64,000 nt of DNA from Mesorhizobium_G sp050247155 (GTDB lineage Bacteria > Pseudomonadota > Alphaproteobacteria > Rhizobiales > Rhizobiaceae), in NCBI GenBank assembly GCA_050247155.1, contig JBFWUS010000004.1, positions 52,450 through 116,449 of the forward strand, written 5' to 3'. A program made the position numbers and the translations under genes. Shown in pieces: positions 45,751-53,429 of the stretch (positions are counted from its first letter, which is position 1; each line of letters opens with the position of its first letter). The notes under the pieces were generated by a model. That model saw only the letters and a program-made list of their open reading frames with translations, ran no database searches and was not told the DNA's origin.

Positions 45751-46236
45751 ATGACCATTGCTGTTGGCGACGCGCTGCCGGATGTGACGTTCAAGGTAAA
45801 AACCGACGACGGCGTCAAGGACATGACCACCAGTGAGGTGTTCGCCGGCAAGAAGGTCGTGCTGTTCGGCGTGCCGGGCGCTTTTACGCCGACATGTTCC
45901 AACAACCATCTGCCGGGCTTCCTGGAAAACCACGATGCGATCAAGGCGCGCGGCGTCGATACGATCGCCGTCGTGGCGGTTAACGACGCTCACGTCATGC
46001 AGGCCTGGGCACGATTCACTGGCGGCGACGGCAAGCTGCTGTTTCTGGCCGACGGTGCCGGTAAGTTCGCCAAGGCGGCGGGCCTTGATGTCGACCTATC
46101 GGCCGGTGGCATGGGCGTACGCAACAAGCGCTTTGCTTCGATCGTCGAGGACGGCAAGGTGACCACGCTCAATATCGAGGGCACGCCGGGTCAGGCAGTC
46201 GATTCAGGCGCGGCGCGGATTTTGGAAGCGCTTTAG
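45751..46236 (+). CDS. Peroxiredoxin, Prx5/hybrid type
   Basis: 161 residues. The peroxidatic cysteine is in VPGAFTPTCSNNHLPGFLEN, as in Prx5 enzymes; VNDAHVMQAW follows. It reduces hydrogen peroxide and organic peroxides with glutathione or thioredoxin. AAAGGAAC precedes the ATG. No fused glutaredoxin is present. Confidence 0.95.
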   Translation: MTIAVGDALPDVTFKVKTDDGVKDMTTSEVFAGKKVVLFGVPGAFTPTCSNNHLPGFLENHDAIKARGVDTIAVVAVNDAHVMQAWARFTGGDGKLLFLADGAGKFAKAAGLDVDLSAGGMGVRNKRFASIVEDGKVTTLNIEGTPGQAVDSGAARILEAL

Positions 46237-46275
46237 GCTTTCCACTGCAGGATCGGCAGTCGCCCAGCGTGCATT

Positions 46276-46734
46276 TCAGGGTCGACTGCCCGTCTTGAAC
46301 GGCCGCATGCCTTCGCGGGCAAGCTCGTCGGCACGCTCGTTCTCGACATGGCCGGCGTGGCCCTTGACCCAGTGCCACTTCACCTTGTGGCGTTGATTGG
46401 CGGCGTCCAGCGCCTGCCATAGCTCGCCGTTCTTGACTGGCTTCTTGTCGGCGGTTTTCCAGCCGTTCTTTTTCCAGCCGTGAATCCACTTGGAAATGCC
46501 GTCCATGACGTATTTGCTGTCGGTGTGAAGCAGCACCTCGCATGGCTCCTTCAACGCCTCCAGCGCCGAGATCGCGGCCATCAGCTCCATGCGGTTGTTG
46601 GTCGTCGCGGCCTCGCCGCCGGAGAGTTCCTTGATCGTGCCGTTGTGGCGCAGGATGGCGCCCCAGCCGCCGGGACCCGGATTGCCCGAACAGGCGCCGT
46701 CGGTAAAAATCTCGACTGATTTCAAATGTCCCAC
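46276..46734 (-). CDS. rnhA: Ribonuclease HI
   Basis: 152 residues from a GTG at 46734. The catalytic acids are in FTDGACSGNPGPGGWG, NNRMELMAAI and HTDSKYVMDGI, with the late Asp in ERADELAREG. It cleaves RNA in RNA-DNA hybrids. The start overlaps the end of thrB by 13 bp, a common rhizobial arrangement. Confidence 0.96.
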   Translation of the reverse strand: MGHLKSVEIFTDGACSGNPGPGGWGAILRHNGTIKELSGGEAATTNNRMELMAAISALEALKEPCEVLLHTDSKYVMDGISKWIHGWKKNGWKTADKKPVKNGELWQALDAANQRHKVKWHWVKGHAGHVENERADELAREGMRPFKTGSRP

Positions 46735-47702
46735 TCCGCTGTCGGCAGGCCATATTCGCCAGGCGAAATCACGCGGCGATGGAAGCGCATCTTGCGCAGA
46801 TATTCGAGCGGATCCTTCTTCACAACCAGGCTGCCGGCCGGCGTGTTCAGCCAGTCATAGAGGCGGGTCAGCATGAAGCGCAGGGCAGCGCCATGTGACA
46901 GGATCGGAAGTGCTTTCGCTTCCCGTTCGGACAAAGGCCGCACCGCCGTGTAGCCGGCTAGCAGGGCCCTGCCCTTGGTCAGATTGAAGGAATGGTCCTT
47001 TTCGAAGCACCAGGCGTTGAGACAGACTGCGATGTCATAGGCCAGCAGATCGGTGCAGGCGAAATAGAAGTCGATCAGGCCGGACAGCTTCTTGCCCAGA
47101 AAAAAGACATTGTCCGGAAACAGGTCGGCGTGGATAACCCCAGCGGGCAAGTCGCGCGGCCAGTGCGCTTCCAGATGCGCTAAATCCGCCTCGACCTCCG
47201 CCGCCAGACCGGGCTCAACCTCGTCGGCCCGCTCTTTGGCTTTGTCCCATAGCGGCCGCCAGCCATCGACGCTGAGTGCGTTCTTGCGGGTCAGTGAAAA
47301 ATCCTGGCCGGCAAGGTGCAGGCCGGCCAATGCCGCCCCAACCTCGCGGCAATGCTCGACCGTCGGCCGGCGCATCCACATACCTTCGAGGAAGGTGACC
47401 AGCGCCGCCGGTCTGCCGGCGAGCTCGCCGATCGTCGCGCCGTCTTGCCTGTGCACAGGCTCGGGGCAGCTTATGCCCTTGGCGTCGAGATGCTGCATCA
47501 ACCCGAGGAAAAACGGCAGGTCGGCCGGGTTCACACGCTTTTCATAGAGCGTCAGGATGTAGGAGCCCGAAGATGTGTGGAGCAGGAAGTTGGAATTCTC
47601 CACGCCCTCGGCAATGCCTTTGTAGGAGAGCAGCTCGCCTACATTGTAAGCTGCGAGGAACGCGCCGAGTTCAATTTCGGTGATGTCGGTGTAGACGGCC
47701 AT
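46722..47702 (-). CDS. thrB: Homoserine kinase ThrB (APH-fold type)
   Basis: 326 residues of the aminoglycoside-phosphotransferase fold used for homoserine kinase in alphaproteobacteria. N-terminal MAVYTDITEIELGAFLAAY and GVENSNFLLHT; catalytic loop VIHADLFPDNVFF; metal-binding LIDFYFACTD. It makes O-phosphohomoserine for ThrC. rnhA follows in the same operon. Confidence 0.96.
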   Translation of the reverse strand: MAVYTDITEIELGAFLAAYNVGELLSYKGIAEGVENSNFLLHTSSGSYILTLYEKRVNPADLPFFLGLMQHLDAKGISCPEPVHRQDGATIGELAGRPAALVTFLEGMWMRRPTVEHCREVGAALAGLHLAGQDFSLTRKNALSVDGWRPLWDKAKERADEVEPGLAAEVEADLAHLEAHWPRDLPAGVIHADLFPDNVFFLGKKLSGLIDFYFACTDLLAYDIAVCLNAWCFEKDHSFNLTKGRALLAGYTAVRPLSEREAKALPILSHGAALRFMLTRLYDWLNTPAGSLVVKKDPLEYLRKMRFHRRVISPGEYGLPTAEWDI

Positions 47703-47750
47703 GGATTAGATGTGTCGCTCACGGCAGCGGGGTTGTATGCAGCGGACCCG

Positions 47751-47880
47751 ACCCCCCTCTGTCCTGCCGGACATCTCCCCCTCAAGGGGGGAGATCAGCA
47801 GCTTTGACGGTTGGCGAAACCCTTGCGGCCGTTTGATCTCCCCCCTTGAGGGGGAGATGTCCGGCAGGACAGAGGGGGGT
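47751..47880. repeat. 47-bp perfect inverted repeat element
   Basis: Positions 47751-47797 and 47834-47880 are exact reverse complements, separated by 36 bp. Each arm itself contains the self-complementary core CTCCCCCTCAAGGGGGGAG (near-perfect). It sits between ispH and thrB, 48 bp upstream of thrB. Similar CCCCTCAAGGGGG elements are dispersed in Mesorhizobium-type genomes. It could form a very stable hairpin in the ispH transcript reading towards thrB. Confidence 0.85.
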
Positions 47881-47905
47881 GCGTCGAGACTAGCCACCAA
47901 CATAG

Positions 47906-48913
47906 CTATGCAGCCGCTCCGTTGACGAATGCCATGTCGTTGGCCGTCAGTTCGACGTCGCGCAGCACCCGCATGACCGGGAAATTCTCAGTCTCCTCGG
48001 CAGTGATGGCGAGCTCCAGCCGCACGTCAAAATGCTCGCGGAAAGCGTCGATGATCTCGTCGACAATGATCTCCGGGGCGGATGCGCCAGCCGACAGACC
48101 AAGGACCGAGATGTCATTGATATCATCCCAAGGAATTTCCGAAGCGCGCTGCACCAGCAGCGACATTTTTGCGCCGGCTCGTTCGGCGACCTCGACGAGA
48201 CGGCGCGAGTTGGACGAATTCGGAGCGCCGACGATGAGGAACAGGTCGGCGCCCGGCGCTGCCTGCTTCACCGCGTCCTGACGGTTGGTCGTGGCGTAGC
48301 AGATCGATTCGGCGGCTGGGGCATGCAACGCCGGGAACTTCTGTTCGAGCGCCCGGATCAGCCCGGCGGTGTCTTCGACCGACAGGGTTGTCTGCGACAC
48401 GAATCCCAGCGCCTCTGGATCGGCCGGGCTGAAGTTGGCGACGTCCTCCTCGGTCTCGATCAGCGTGACGGCGCCTTCCGGGAGCTGGCCCATCGTGCCG
48501 ATGACTTCGGGGTGGCCGGCATGGCCGATCAGAAGAACATGGCGGCCGAGACGCTGGTGGCGCATCGCCTGCTTGTGCACCTTGGAGACCAGCGGACAGG
48601 TCGCATCCAGATAAAAGAGGTTGCGCTCCTGCGCATCCGCCGGCACCGATTTCGGCACCCCATGCGCCGAAAAAACCACCGGCGCATCGCGATGGTCTGG
48701 GGGTATCTCGTGCAGCTCCTCGATGAAGACCGCGCCAAGGTTTTGCAGGCCTTCGACGACATAGCGGTTGTGCACGATCTCGTGGCGGACATAAACCGGC
48801 GCGCCGTATTTCTTCAGCGCCAGCACAACGATCTGGATGGCGCGGTCGACCCCGGCGCAAAAGCCGCGGGGACCACACAGGCGGATGGTCAGGGGTTTCT
48901 TCGAAGCGGACAT
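47906..48913 (-). CDS. ispH: 4-hydroxy-3-methylbut-2-enyl diphosphate reductase
   Basis: 335 residues. Three iron-sulfur-binding cysteines are in GPRGFCAGVDRAIQ, LDATCPLVSKVHKQA and the region of SICYATTNRQDAVK; the HAGHPEV and SAHGVPKSV motifs are present. It performs the last step of the methylerythritol phosphate pathway to isopentenyl and dimethylallyl diphosphate. Confidence 0.97.
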   Translation of the reverse strand: MSASKKPLTIRLCGPRGFCAGVDRAIQIVVLALKKYGAPVYVRHEIVHNRYVVEGLQNLGAVFIEELHEIPPDHRDAPVVFSAHGVPKSVPADAQERNLFYLDATCPLVSKVHKQAMRHQRLGRHVLLIGHAGHPEVIGTMGQLPEGAVTLIETEEDVANFSPADPEALGFVSQTTLSVEDTAGLIRALEQKFPALHAPAAESICYATTNRQDAVKQAAPGADLFLIVGAPNSSNSRRLVEVAERAGAKMSLLVQRASEIPWDDINDISVLGLSAGASAPEIIVDEIIDAFREHFDVRLELAITAEETENFPVMRVLRDVELTANDMAFVNGAAA

Positions 48914-48978
48914 GAGCGGCTCTATTTGTCAGCCGGACATGGGGGAGGCAAGGCGCGGCTGTCAAGGGCGCGGCCTTC

Positions 48979-49728
48979 TCAGACCTTGCGCGTCCGCCGC
49001 AGCCAAAGGCCGAGTACGGCAACCAACGCTGCGGCGAGGCCGTACCAGGTGAGCGCATATTGCAAATGATTGTTCGGCAGATCGATCATGGTGACGCCAC
49101 CGATCGGCAAACCACCGGGGTTGGGCGTTGCGTCCGCGTCGATGAAGAAGGGCAACACGACCGCATCCGCCGGCAGGCCGGCGCTCGCCGTCATGGCGCG
49201 GATGTCTTTCCAATGAAAAATGTTCTTCGCGGGATCGTTGTCTGGCACAACGAAGGACGGTTTTTCAGTCAGCACATTGCGGCTGAGGCCGTTGATCGTG
49301 ACAGGCCCAGCGGCGATCTGCCCTTGCAGCCTCTTCGCCGGGTCCTTCAGCTCATAAGGCACGAAGCCACGATTGATGAAGACGAAGCGTCCGTCGACAA
49401 GTTGCAACGGCGTATAGACGTAATAGCCTGTCTCGCCCTTCCAAGTGGCGAAGAAATGCCGTTCGCTTTCGTGGCGGAATAGACCGGTGGCGGTGACAGC
49501 ATAATAGTCGACATCCTGCAGCGTGTTGGCCAGCACCTTCTGCTCGATGTCGGCCACCGACAAAGGCGGAGCCGCCATGCGCTCGGCGATCGTGGCCAGC
49601 AGCGCTTCCTTCCAATGCAGACGCTGTATCTGCCAGGTGCCGAGGCCGATCAGCACGATGAAGGCGAGGACGCCGCCAATAAGGGCCAGCCTTCGGCTTC
49701 GCGGCGACGCGGTTGTGGTGTCGCTCAT
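48979..49728 (-). CDS. SURF1-family cytochrome oxidase assembly protein
   Basis: 249 residues from the ATG at 49728. Two membrane helices (LALIGGVLAFIVLIGLGTWQ near the start and LTWYGLAAALVAVLGLWLRR at the end) enclose a periplasmic domain with GETGYYVYTPL, VFINRGFVP and the late NNHLQYALTWYGLA, all SURF1 hallmarks. It helps place heme a into oxidase subunit I. It overlaps the DUF983 gene by 4 bp. Confidence 0.94.
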   Translation of the reverse strand: MSDTTTASPRSRRLALIGGVLAFIVLIGLGTWQIQRLHWKEALLATIAERMAAPPLSVADIEQKVLANTLQDVDYYAVTATGLFRHESERHFFATWKGETGYYVYTPLQLVDGRFVFINRGFVPYELKDPAKRLQGQIAAGPVTINGLSRNVLTEKPSFVVPDNDPAKNIFHWKDIRAMTASAGLPADAVVLPFFIDADATPNPGGLPIGGVTMIDLPNNHLQYALTWYGLAAALVAVLGLWLRRTRKV

Positions 49729-50111
49729 TCGCCGCGATCGATGCGGCCCTCGGCCGCCTTGTTGCGGTATTGCAAGGCGATCAGAACGCCTTTGATGAGC
49801 CGAAGCGCGGCGAGACAAAGGACAATCGTCAGCGGAATCCAGAGCAGGAAATGCAACCAGAGCGGCGGGGCATAGGAAACCTCCATCCAAAGCGCCAGCC
49901 CGACGACAATGAAGCCGATGATCAGGATGACAAAGACAGCAGGCCCGTCGCCGGAATCGGCGAACGCATAATCTAGTCCGCAGACGCCGCAGCCCTTTGC
50001 CAGCGTCAGCAGGCCGGCGAACATGCGCCCTTCGCCACAGCGCGGGCAACGGCCCCCGAGCCCGGCGGAAATCGGATCTACCGGCGCCCAGTGCGCCTTG
50101 TCGTCGTTCAT
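49725..50111 (-). CDS. DUF983 membrane protein
   Basis: 128 residues from the ATG at 50111. A zinc-ribbon-like RCPRCGEGRMF and GCGVCGLDY precede two hydrophobic helices (VFVILIIGFIVVGLALWMEV and LLWIPLTIVLCLAALRLIKG). DUF983 genes usually accompany SURF1 in oxidase clusters; function unknown. It overlaps its neighbours by 4 bp on each side. Confidence 0.92.
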   Translation of the reverse strand: MNDDKAHWAPVDPISAGLGGRCPRCGEGRMFAGLLTLAKGCGVCGLDYAFADSGDGPAVFVILIIGFIVVGLALWMEVSYAPPLWLHFLLWIPLTIVLCLAALRLIKGVLIALQYRNKAAEGRIDRGE

Positions 50112-50662
50112 GGTCCAATCACGATCGGTGTGCCCGGCGAGACTAAATCTATGATCTCGTCCATATCGTGATTGGCGACGCCGATGCAGCCATTGGTCCA
50201 GTCGAATTTCTGCGCGACCCACCACAGCCAGCCGATGCCGTTGTGTTGGCCGTGGATCATGATGTCGCCGCCTGCCGATACGCCTCTTTCGCGCGCATAG
50301 GCGCGATCCTCGGCGTTTGGATAGGAAATGTGCATCGAGCGGTAGGCAACGCTGGTCGGGTTGCGCCAGTCGATCACATAGTTGCCCTCGGGTGTCTTTT
50401 GGTCGCCTTCCTGCCGCTTCGGTCCGACGGGATTGCCGCCCAGTGAAATGCGGTAACTGCGTATCACCTTGCCATCGGCCATCAGGTACATGCGCCGCTC
50501 GGATTTATCGACCCGCACCACCGTGACCTTCGGCGGTGGCGCGTCCAGAGCCTCCTTGACCGCTAGGCCGGGGTCAGGCGTCAGGGAAGCGTCGGTCGCT
50601 TGCGCCGGCAGGGCAAGCAACAACGCCGTCACGGCAAGCAGATGCAGTTTGATTCGCGGCAT
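50108..50662 (-). CDS. L,D-transpeptidase (YkuD domain)
   Basis: 184 residues from the ATG at 50662, which begins a signal peptide (LHLLAVTALLLALPAQATDA). The YkuD active site is IMIHG followed by the catalytic cysteine in FDWTNGCIGVAN. It would make 3-3 cross-links in peptidoglycan or attach proteins to it. It starts a coupled run with DUF983 and SURF1 and lies after the terminator of the oxidase operon. Confidence 0.92.
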   Translation of the reverse strand: MPRIKLHLLAVTALLLALPAQATDASLTPDPGLAVKEALDAPPPKVTVVRVDKSERRMYLMADGKVIRSYRISLGGNPVGPKRQEGDQKTPEGNYVIDWRNPTSVAYRSMHISYPNAEDRAYARERGVSAGGDIMIHGQHNGIGWLWWVAQKFDWTNGCIGVANHDMDEIIDLVSPGTPIVIGP

Positions 50663-50697
50663 GCCCCCAACCTGCCGAAACCCACGCCCCAAAAGAA

Positions 50698-50730
50698 GAA
50701 GGCGGCCAGCAGATTTTGCCGACCGCCTTC
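50698..50730 (-). terminator. Rho-independent terminator after ctaE
   Basis: A 13-bp stem with two G-U pairs (GAAGGCGGTCGGC / GCTGGCCGCCTTC on the minus strand) and a 7-nt loop, followed by TTCTTTTGG. It lies 18 bp after the ctaE stop codon and should end the oxidase transcript before the YkuD-DUF983-SURF1 genes. Confidence 0.75.
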
Positions 50731-50748
50731 GCATTTTTCTAGGACAGG

Positions 50749-51633
50749 TTAGTGGCCGTGCGCAATCGGCGCGCCGGCGGATGCCCACACATAAATGCAG
50801 GCAAAGAGGAAGAGCCACACCACGTCGACGAAGTGCCAGTACCAGGCGGCCGCCTCGAAGCCGAAATGCTGCTTCGGGGTGAAATCGCCCTTCAGGGCGC
50901 GGATCAGGCAGACCGCCAGGAAGATAGTGCCGATGATGACATGGAAGCCGTGAAAACCGGTCGCCATGAAGAAGGTGGCGCCGTAGATCGAATCCTTGAA
51001 GCCAAACGGAGCGTGAATGTACTCGTAGGCCTGCACGAAGGAGAACAGAACGCCGAGCGCGACTGTGATGGCGAGACCCCAGATGAGACCCTTGCGGTCG
51101 TCATGCAGCAAAGCGTGGTGCGCCCACGTAACCGTCGTGCCGGAAAGCAGTAGGATGATCGTATTGTAGAGCGGCAGGTGGAAAGGATCGAGCACCTCGA
51201 TGCCCTTGGGCGGCCAGATGCCGCCGGTGTAGGCCGTGCGCGCCACTTGCTCTACGTCCGATGGATAAAGCGAAGCGTCGAAGAAGGCCCAGAACCAGGC
51301 GACGAAGAACATCACCTCCGAGGCGATGAACATGATCATGCCGTAGCGCAGGTGCAGCGACACGACGCGGGTATGGTGACCCTCATGCGCTTCCTTGATG
51401 GTGTCCGACCACCAGGCGAACATGGTGTAGAGCACCACAAGTAGGCCGATCAGCAGCAGCCACGGGCCGGCGATGTTGATGCCGAGCAAGTGGAACTCAT
51501 TGCCTTTCAGGTACTGCATATAGGCGACGGCGCCGAACGCCATAAGCAACGCTCCCAGCGAACCAAGCGCCGGCCAGGGGCTCGGATCGATGATGTGATA
51601 GTCGTGCTGCGGCTTGGCGTGTGCGTCGGCCAT
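50749..51633 (-). CDS. ctaE: Cytochrome c oxidase subunit III
   Basis: 294 residues with seven hydrophobic helices. Typical segments: KPQHDYHIIDPSPWPALGSL at the start, EVMFFVAWFWAFFDASL, GFHGFHVIIGTIFL and the end FGFEAAAWYWHFVDVVWLFL. It stabilises the proton-pumping catalytic subunit I in the inner membrane. Lies directly after ctaG. Confidence 0.97.
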   Translation of the reverse strand: MADAHAKPQHDYHIIDPSPWPALGSLGALLMAFGAVAYMQYLKGNEFHLLGINIAGPWLLLIGLLVVLYTMFAWWSDTIKEAHEGHHTRVVSLHLRYGMIMFIASEVMFFVAWFWAFFDASLYPSDVEQVARTAYTGGIWPPKGIEVLDPFHLPLYNTIILLLSGTTVTWAHHALLHDDRKGLIWGLAITVALGVLFSFVQAYEYIHAPFGFKDSIYGATFFMATGFHGFHVIIGTIFLAVCLIRALKGDFTPKQHFGFEAAAWYWHFVDVVWLFLFACIYVWASAGAPIAHGH

Positions 51634-51634
51634 A

Positions 51635-52255
51635 TCAACCCCCGAGTTCTTCGGTCTTCAATTTCGTCTTTTGTCCGGTCTCGCCGGCGGCCGCAACCGG
51701 CTTTTCGGCATCCGATCGGAAGAATGTGTAGGACAGCGTGATCGTCCTCAGATGTTTCAGTTCCGGCACGTCCACGATCGCAGGATCGATGTAGAAGACC
51801 ACCGGCATATCGATCGACTCGCCGGGCTTCAGCGTCGTGTCGGTGAAGCAGAAGCACTCGACCTTGTTGAAATAGGCTCCGGCGAGCTCCGGCGTCACGT
51901 TGAAGGTCGCCTTGCCAGTGTTCGGCGTGCTCGCCCGGTTGGTCGCCTTGTAGGCGATCTGCGTGGTTTCGCCGATCTTCAGCTCGACCTCCCGCTGCAC
52001 GGGCTCGAAATCCCACAGGATGCCGTTGGTGTTGGCATCGAAGCGCACATGCATTGTCTGGTCGAGAATGCGGTCGGAGTATTGCTCGACGCGCTGTGTC
52101 GTGCCGCCGTAGCCGGTGACCTGACAGAACAGCGCATAAAGCGGCACCGCGGCATAGGACAGGCCGATCATGCCGAAGAAAACGCCGCCGCAGATGACCG
52201 CCGTGAGAAGGTTGCTGCGTTGTTTCCTGGCGTCGAGGTCGGCGGGCGTCGTCAT
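51635..52255 (-). CDS. ctaG: Cytochrome c oxidase copper-delivery protein CtaG/Cox11
   Basis: 206 residues from the ATG at 52255. One N-terminal membrane helix (LLTAVICGGVFFGMIGLSYA) then a periplasmic domain with FCQVTGYGGTTQ and the copper-binding FNKVECFCFTDTTLKPGE. It inserts CuB into subunit I. It ends 1 bp before the ctaE start and follows a very small gene. Confidence 0.96.
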   Translation of the reverse strand: MTTPADLDARKQRSNLLTAVICGGVFFGMIGLSYAAVPLYALFCQVTGYGGTTQRVEQYSDRILDQTMHVRFDANTNGILWDFEPVQREVELKIGETTQIAYKATNRASTPNTGKATFNVTPELAGAYFNKVECFCFTDTTLKPGESIDMPVVFYIDPAIVDVPELKHLRTITLSYTFFRSDAEKPVAAAGETGQKTKLKTEELGG

Positions 52256-52263
52256 GTCGCGCC

Positions 52264-52434
52264 TCAGAACGAGCGCTCGAAGACGGCGGAGCCGAGCTTC
52301 ACGATGCTGGTCGCGTAGACGATGATGACGAAGGCCGCGAGCGCGAGCGCAATCGCCATGTTGCGGCTGCGACGCGCTTTGAGCTGCGCCTCCGTCGGCT
52401 TCACGGTTTCGAGTTTTTCGGCCACGGCGCTCAT
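52264..52434 (-). CDS. Small membrane protein of the oxidase operon (CoxF-like)
   Basis: 56 residues: MSAVAEKLETVKPTEAQLKA, RRSRNMAIALALAAFVIIVY, ATSIVKLGSAVFERSF. One transmembrane helix with a charged N-terminus. The ATG overlaps the ctaB stop (ATGA) and ctaG follows 8 bp later, so it is translated with the operon. It matches in size and place the short CoxF-type proteins of rhizobial and Paracoccus clusters; function not established. Confidence 0.8.
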   Translation of the reverse strand: MSAVAEKLETVKPTEAQLKARRSRNMAIALALAAFVIIVYATSIVKLGSAVFERSF

Positions 52435-53363
52435 GTCCCAAGCATCCGCGCAACGACGCTGTCGCCAAGATAGATGGCGAAGATCGCGAACAGATAAAGC
52501 AGCGAATAGCCGAACAGCGCCTTGGCCGGGCGCATAACGCGGTCGGTCTCAGGCATGGCGAGCACTTTCCAGGCATACCAGACGAAGCCAATGCCTAGAG
52601 CTACTGCTGCCAGGCCGTACACCTCGCTGGTAAAGTCGAAAGCCCAGGGCAGAATGCCGACCACCGCAACCAGCAGCGCATAGGCAAAGATCTGGCGCTT
52701 GGTGGAGGCTTCGCCCGCCACGTTCGGCATCATCGGGATGCCAGCGCGCTCATAGTCGCCCGACTTGAAAAGCGCCAGCGCCCAGAAATGCGGCGGCGTC
52801 CAGAGGAAAATGATAAGGAAGAGCAGGACGCTTTCCAGGCTGATCGAACCCGTGGCGGCGGCCCAGCCGATCATGGGCGGGAAAGAGCCAGCCGCACCGC
52901 CGATGACAATGTTCTGTGGCGTCCAGCGCTTCAGCCACATCGTGTAGATGACGGCATAGAAAAAGATGGTGAAGGCAAGCAGTGCGCCGGCGATCCAGTT
53001 GACGAAGATGCCGAGCGTCATGACCGAAAGGACGGACAGCACCAGGCCGAAGGCCAGCGCCTCGCCGGGCTGAACGCGGCCGGACGGGATCGGACGTTTT
53101 GAGGTCCGCGTCATCACCGCATCGATGTCGGCGTCGTACCACATATTCAGCGCGCCCGAGGCCCCGGCCCCCACCGCGATGCACAGGATCGCGGTCAAGA
53201 CCATGACCGGGTTTAAATGAACCGGCGCGGCGACGATGCCGACGAAAGCCGTGAAGACGACCAGCGACATCACCCGCGGCTTCAACAGCGCGAGATAGTC
53301 CGACGCCGTCGCCTCAGAGAGGCGGACGCTGCCGTCCAAGCTATGCTGTTCAACCAAAGCCAT
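52431..53363 (-). CDS. ctaB: Protoheme IX farnesyltransferase (heme O synthase)
   Basis: 310 residues, UbiA-type prenyltransferase with about nine helices. The Asp-rich motif is NMWYDADIDAVMTRTSKRPI and the second polar loop is DYERAGIPMMPNVAG. It adds a farnesyl group to heme B to make heme O for the oxidase. It follows ctaD by 66 bp. Confidence 0.97.
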   Translation of the reverse strand: MALVEQHSLDGSVRLSEATASDYLALLKPRVMSLVVFTAFVGIVAAPVHLNPVMVLTAILCIAVGAGASGALNMWYDADIDAVMTRTSKRPIPSGRVQPGEALAFGLVLSVLSVMTLGIFVNWIAGALLAFTIFFYAVIYTMWLKRWTPQNIVIGGAAGSFPPMIGWAAATGSISLESVLLFLIIFLWTPPHFWALALFKSGDYERAGIPMMPNVAGEASTKRQIFAYALLVAVVGILPWAFDFTSEVYGLAAVALGIGFVWYAWKVLAMPETDRVMRPAKALFGYSLLYLFAIFAIYLGDSVVARMLGT

Positions 53364-53429
53364 TCGAGTTCTGTCTCACCTAAGTTTGGCCGAAACCGCC
53401 CAGGGGGCGGCTTCAAGATTTGGCCGCGA

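Noticed and set aside
47751..47880. Insertion sequence ends
   Set aside because: The inverted repeat encloses only 36 bp and no transposase; better described as a palindromic repeat element.
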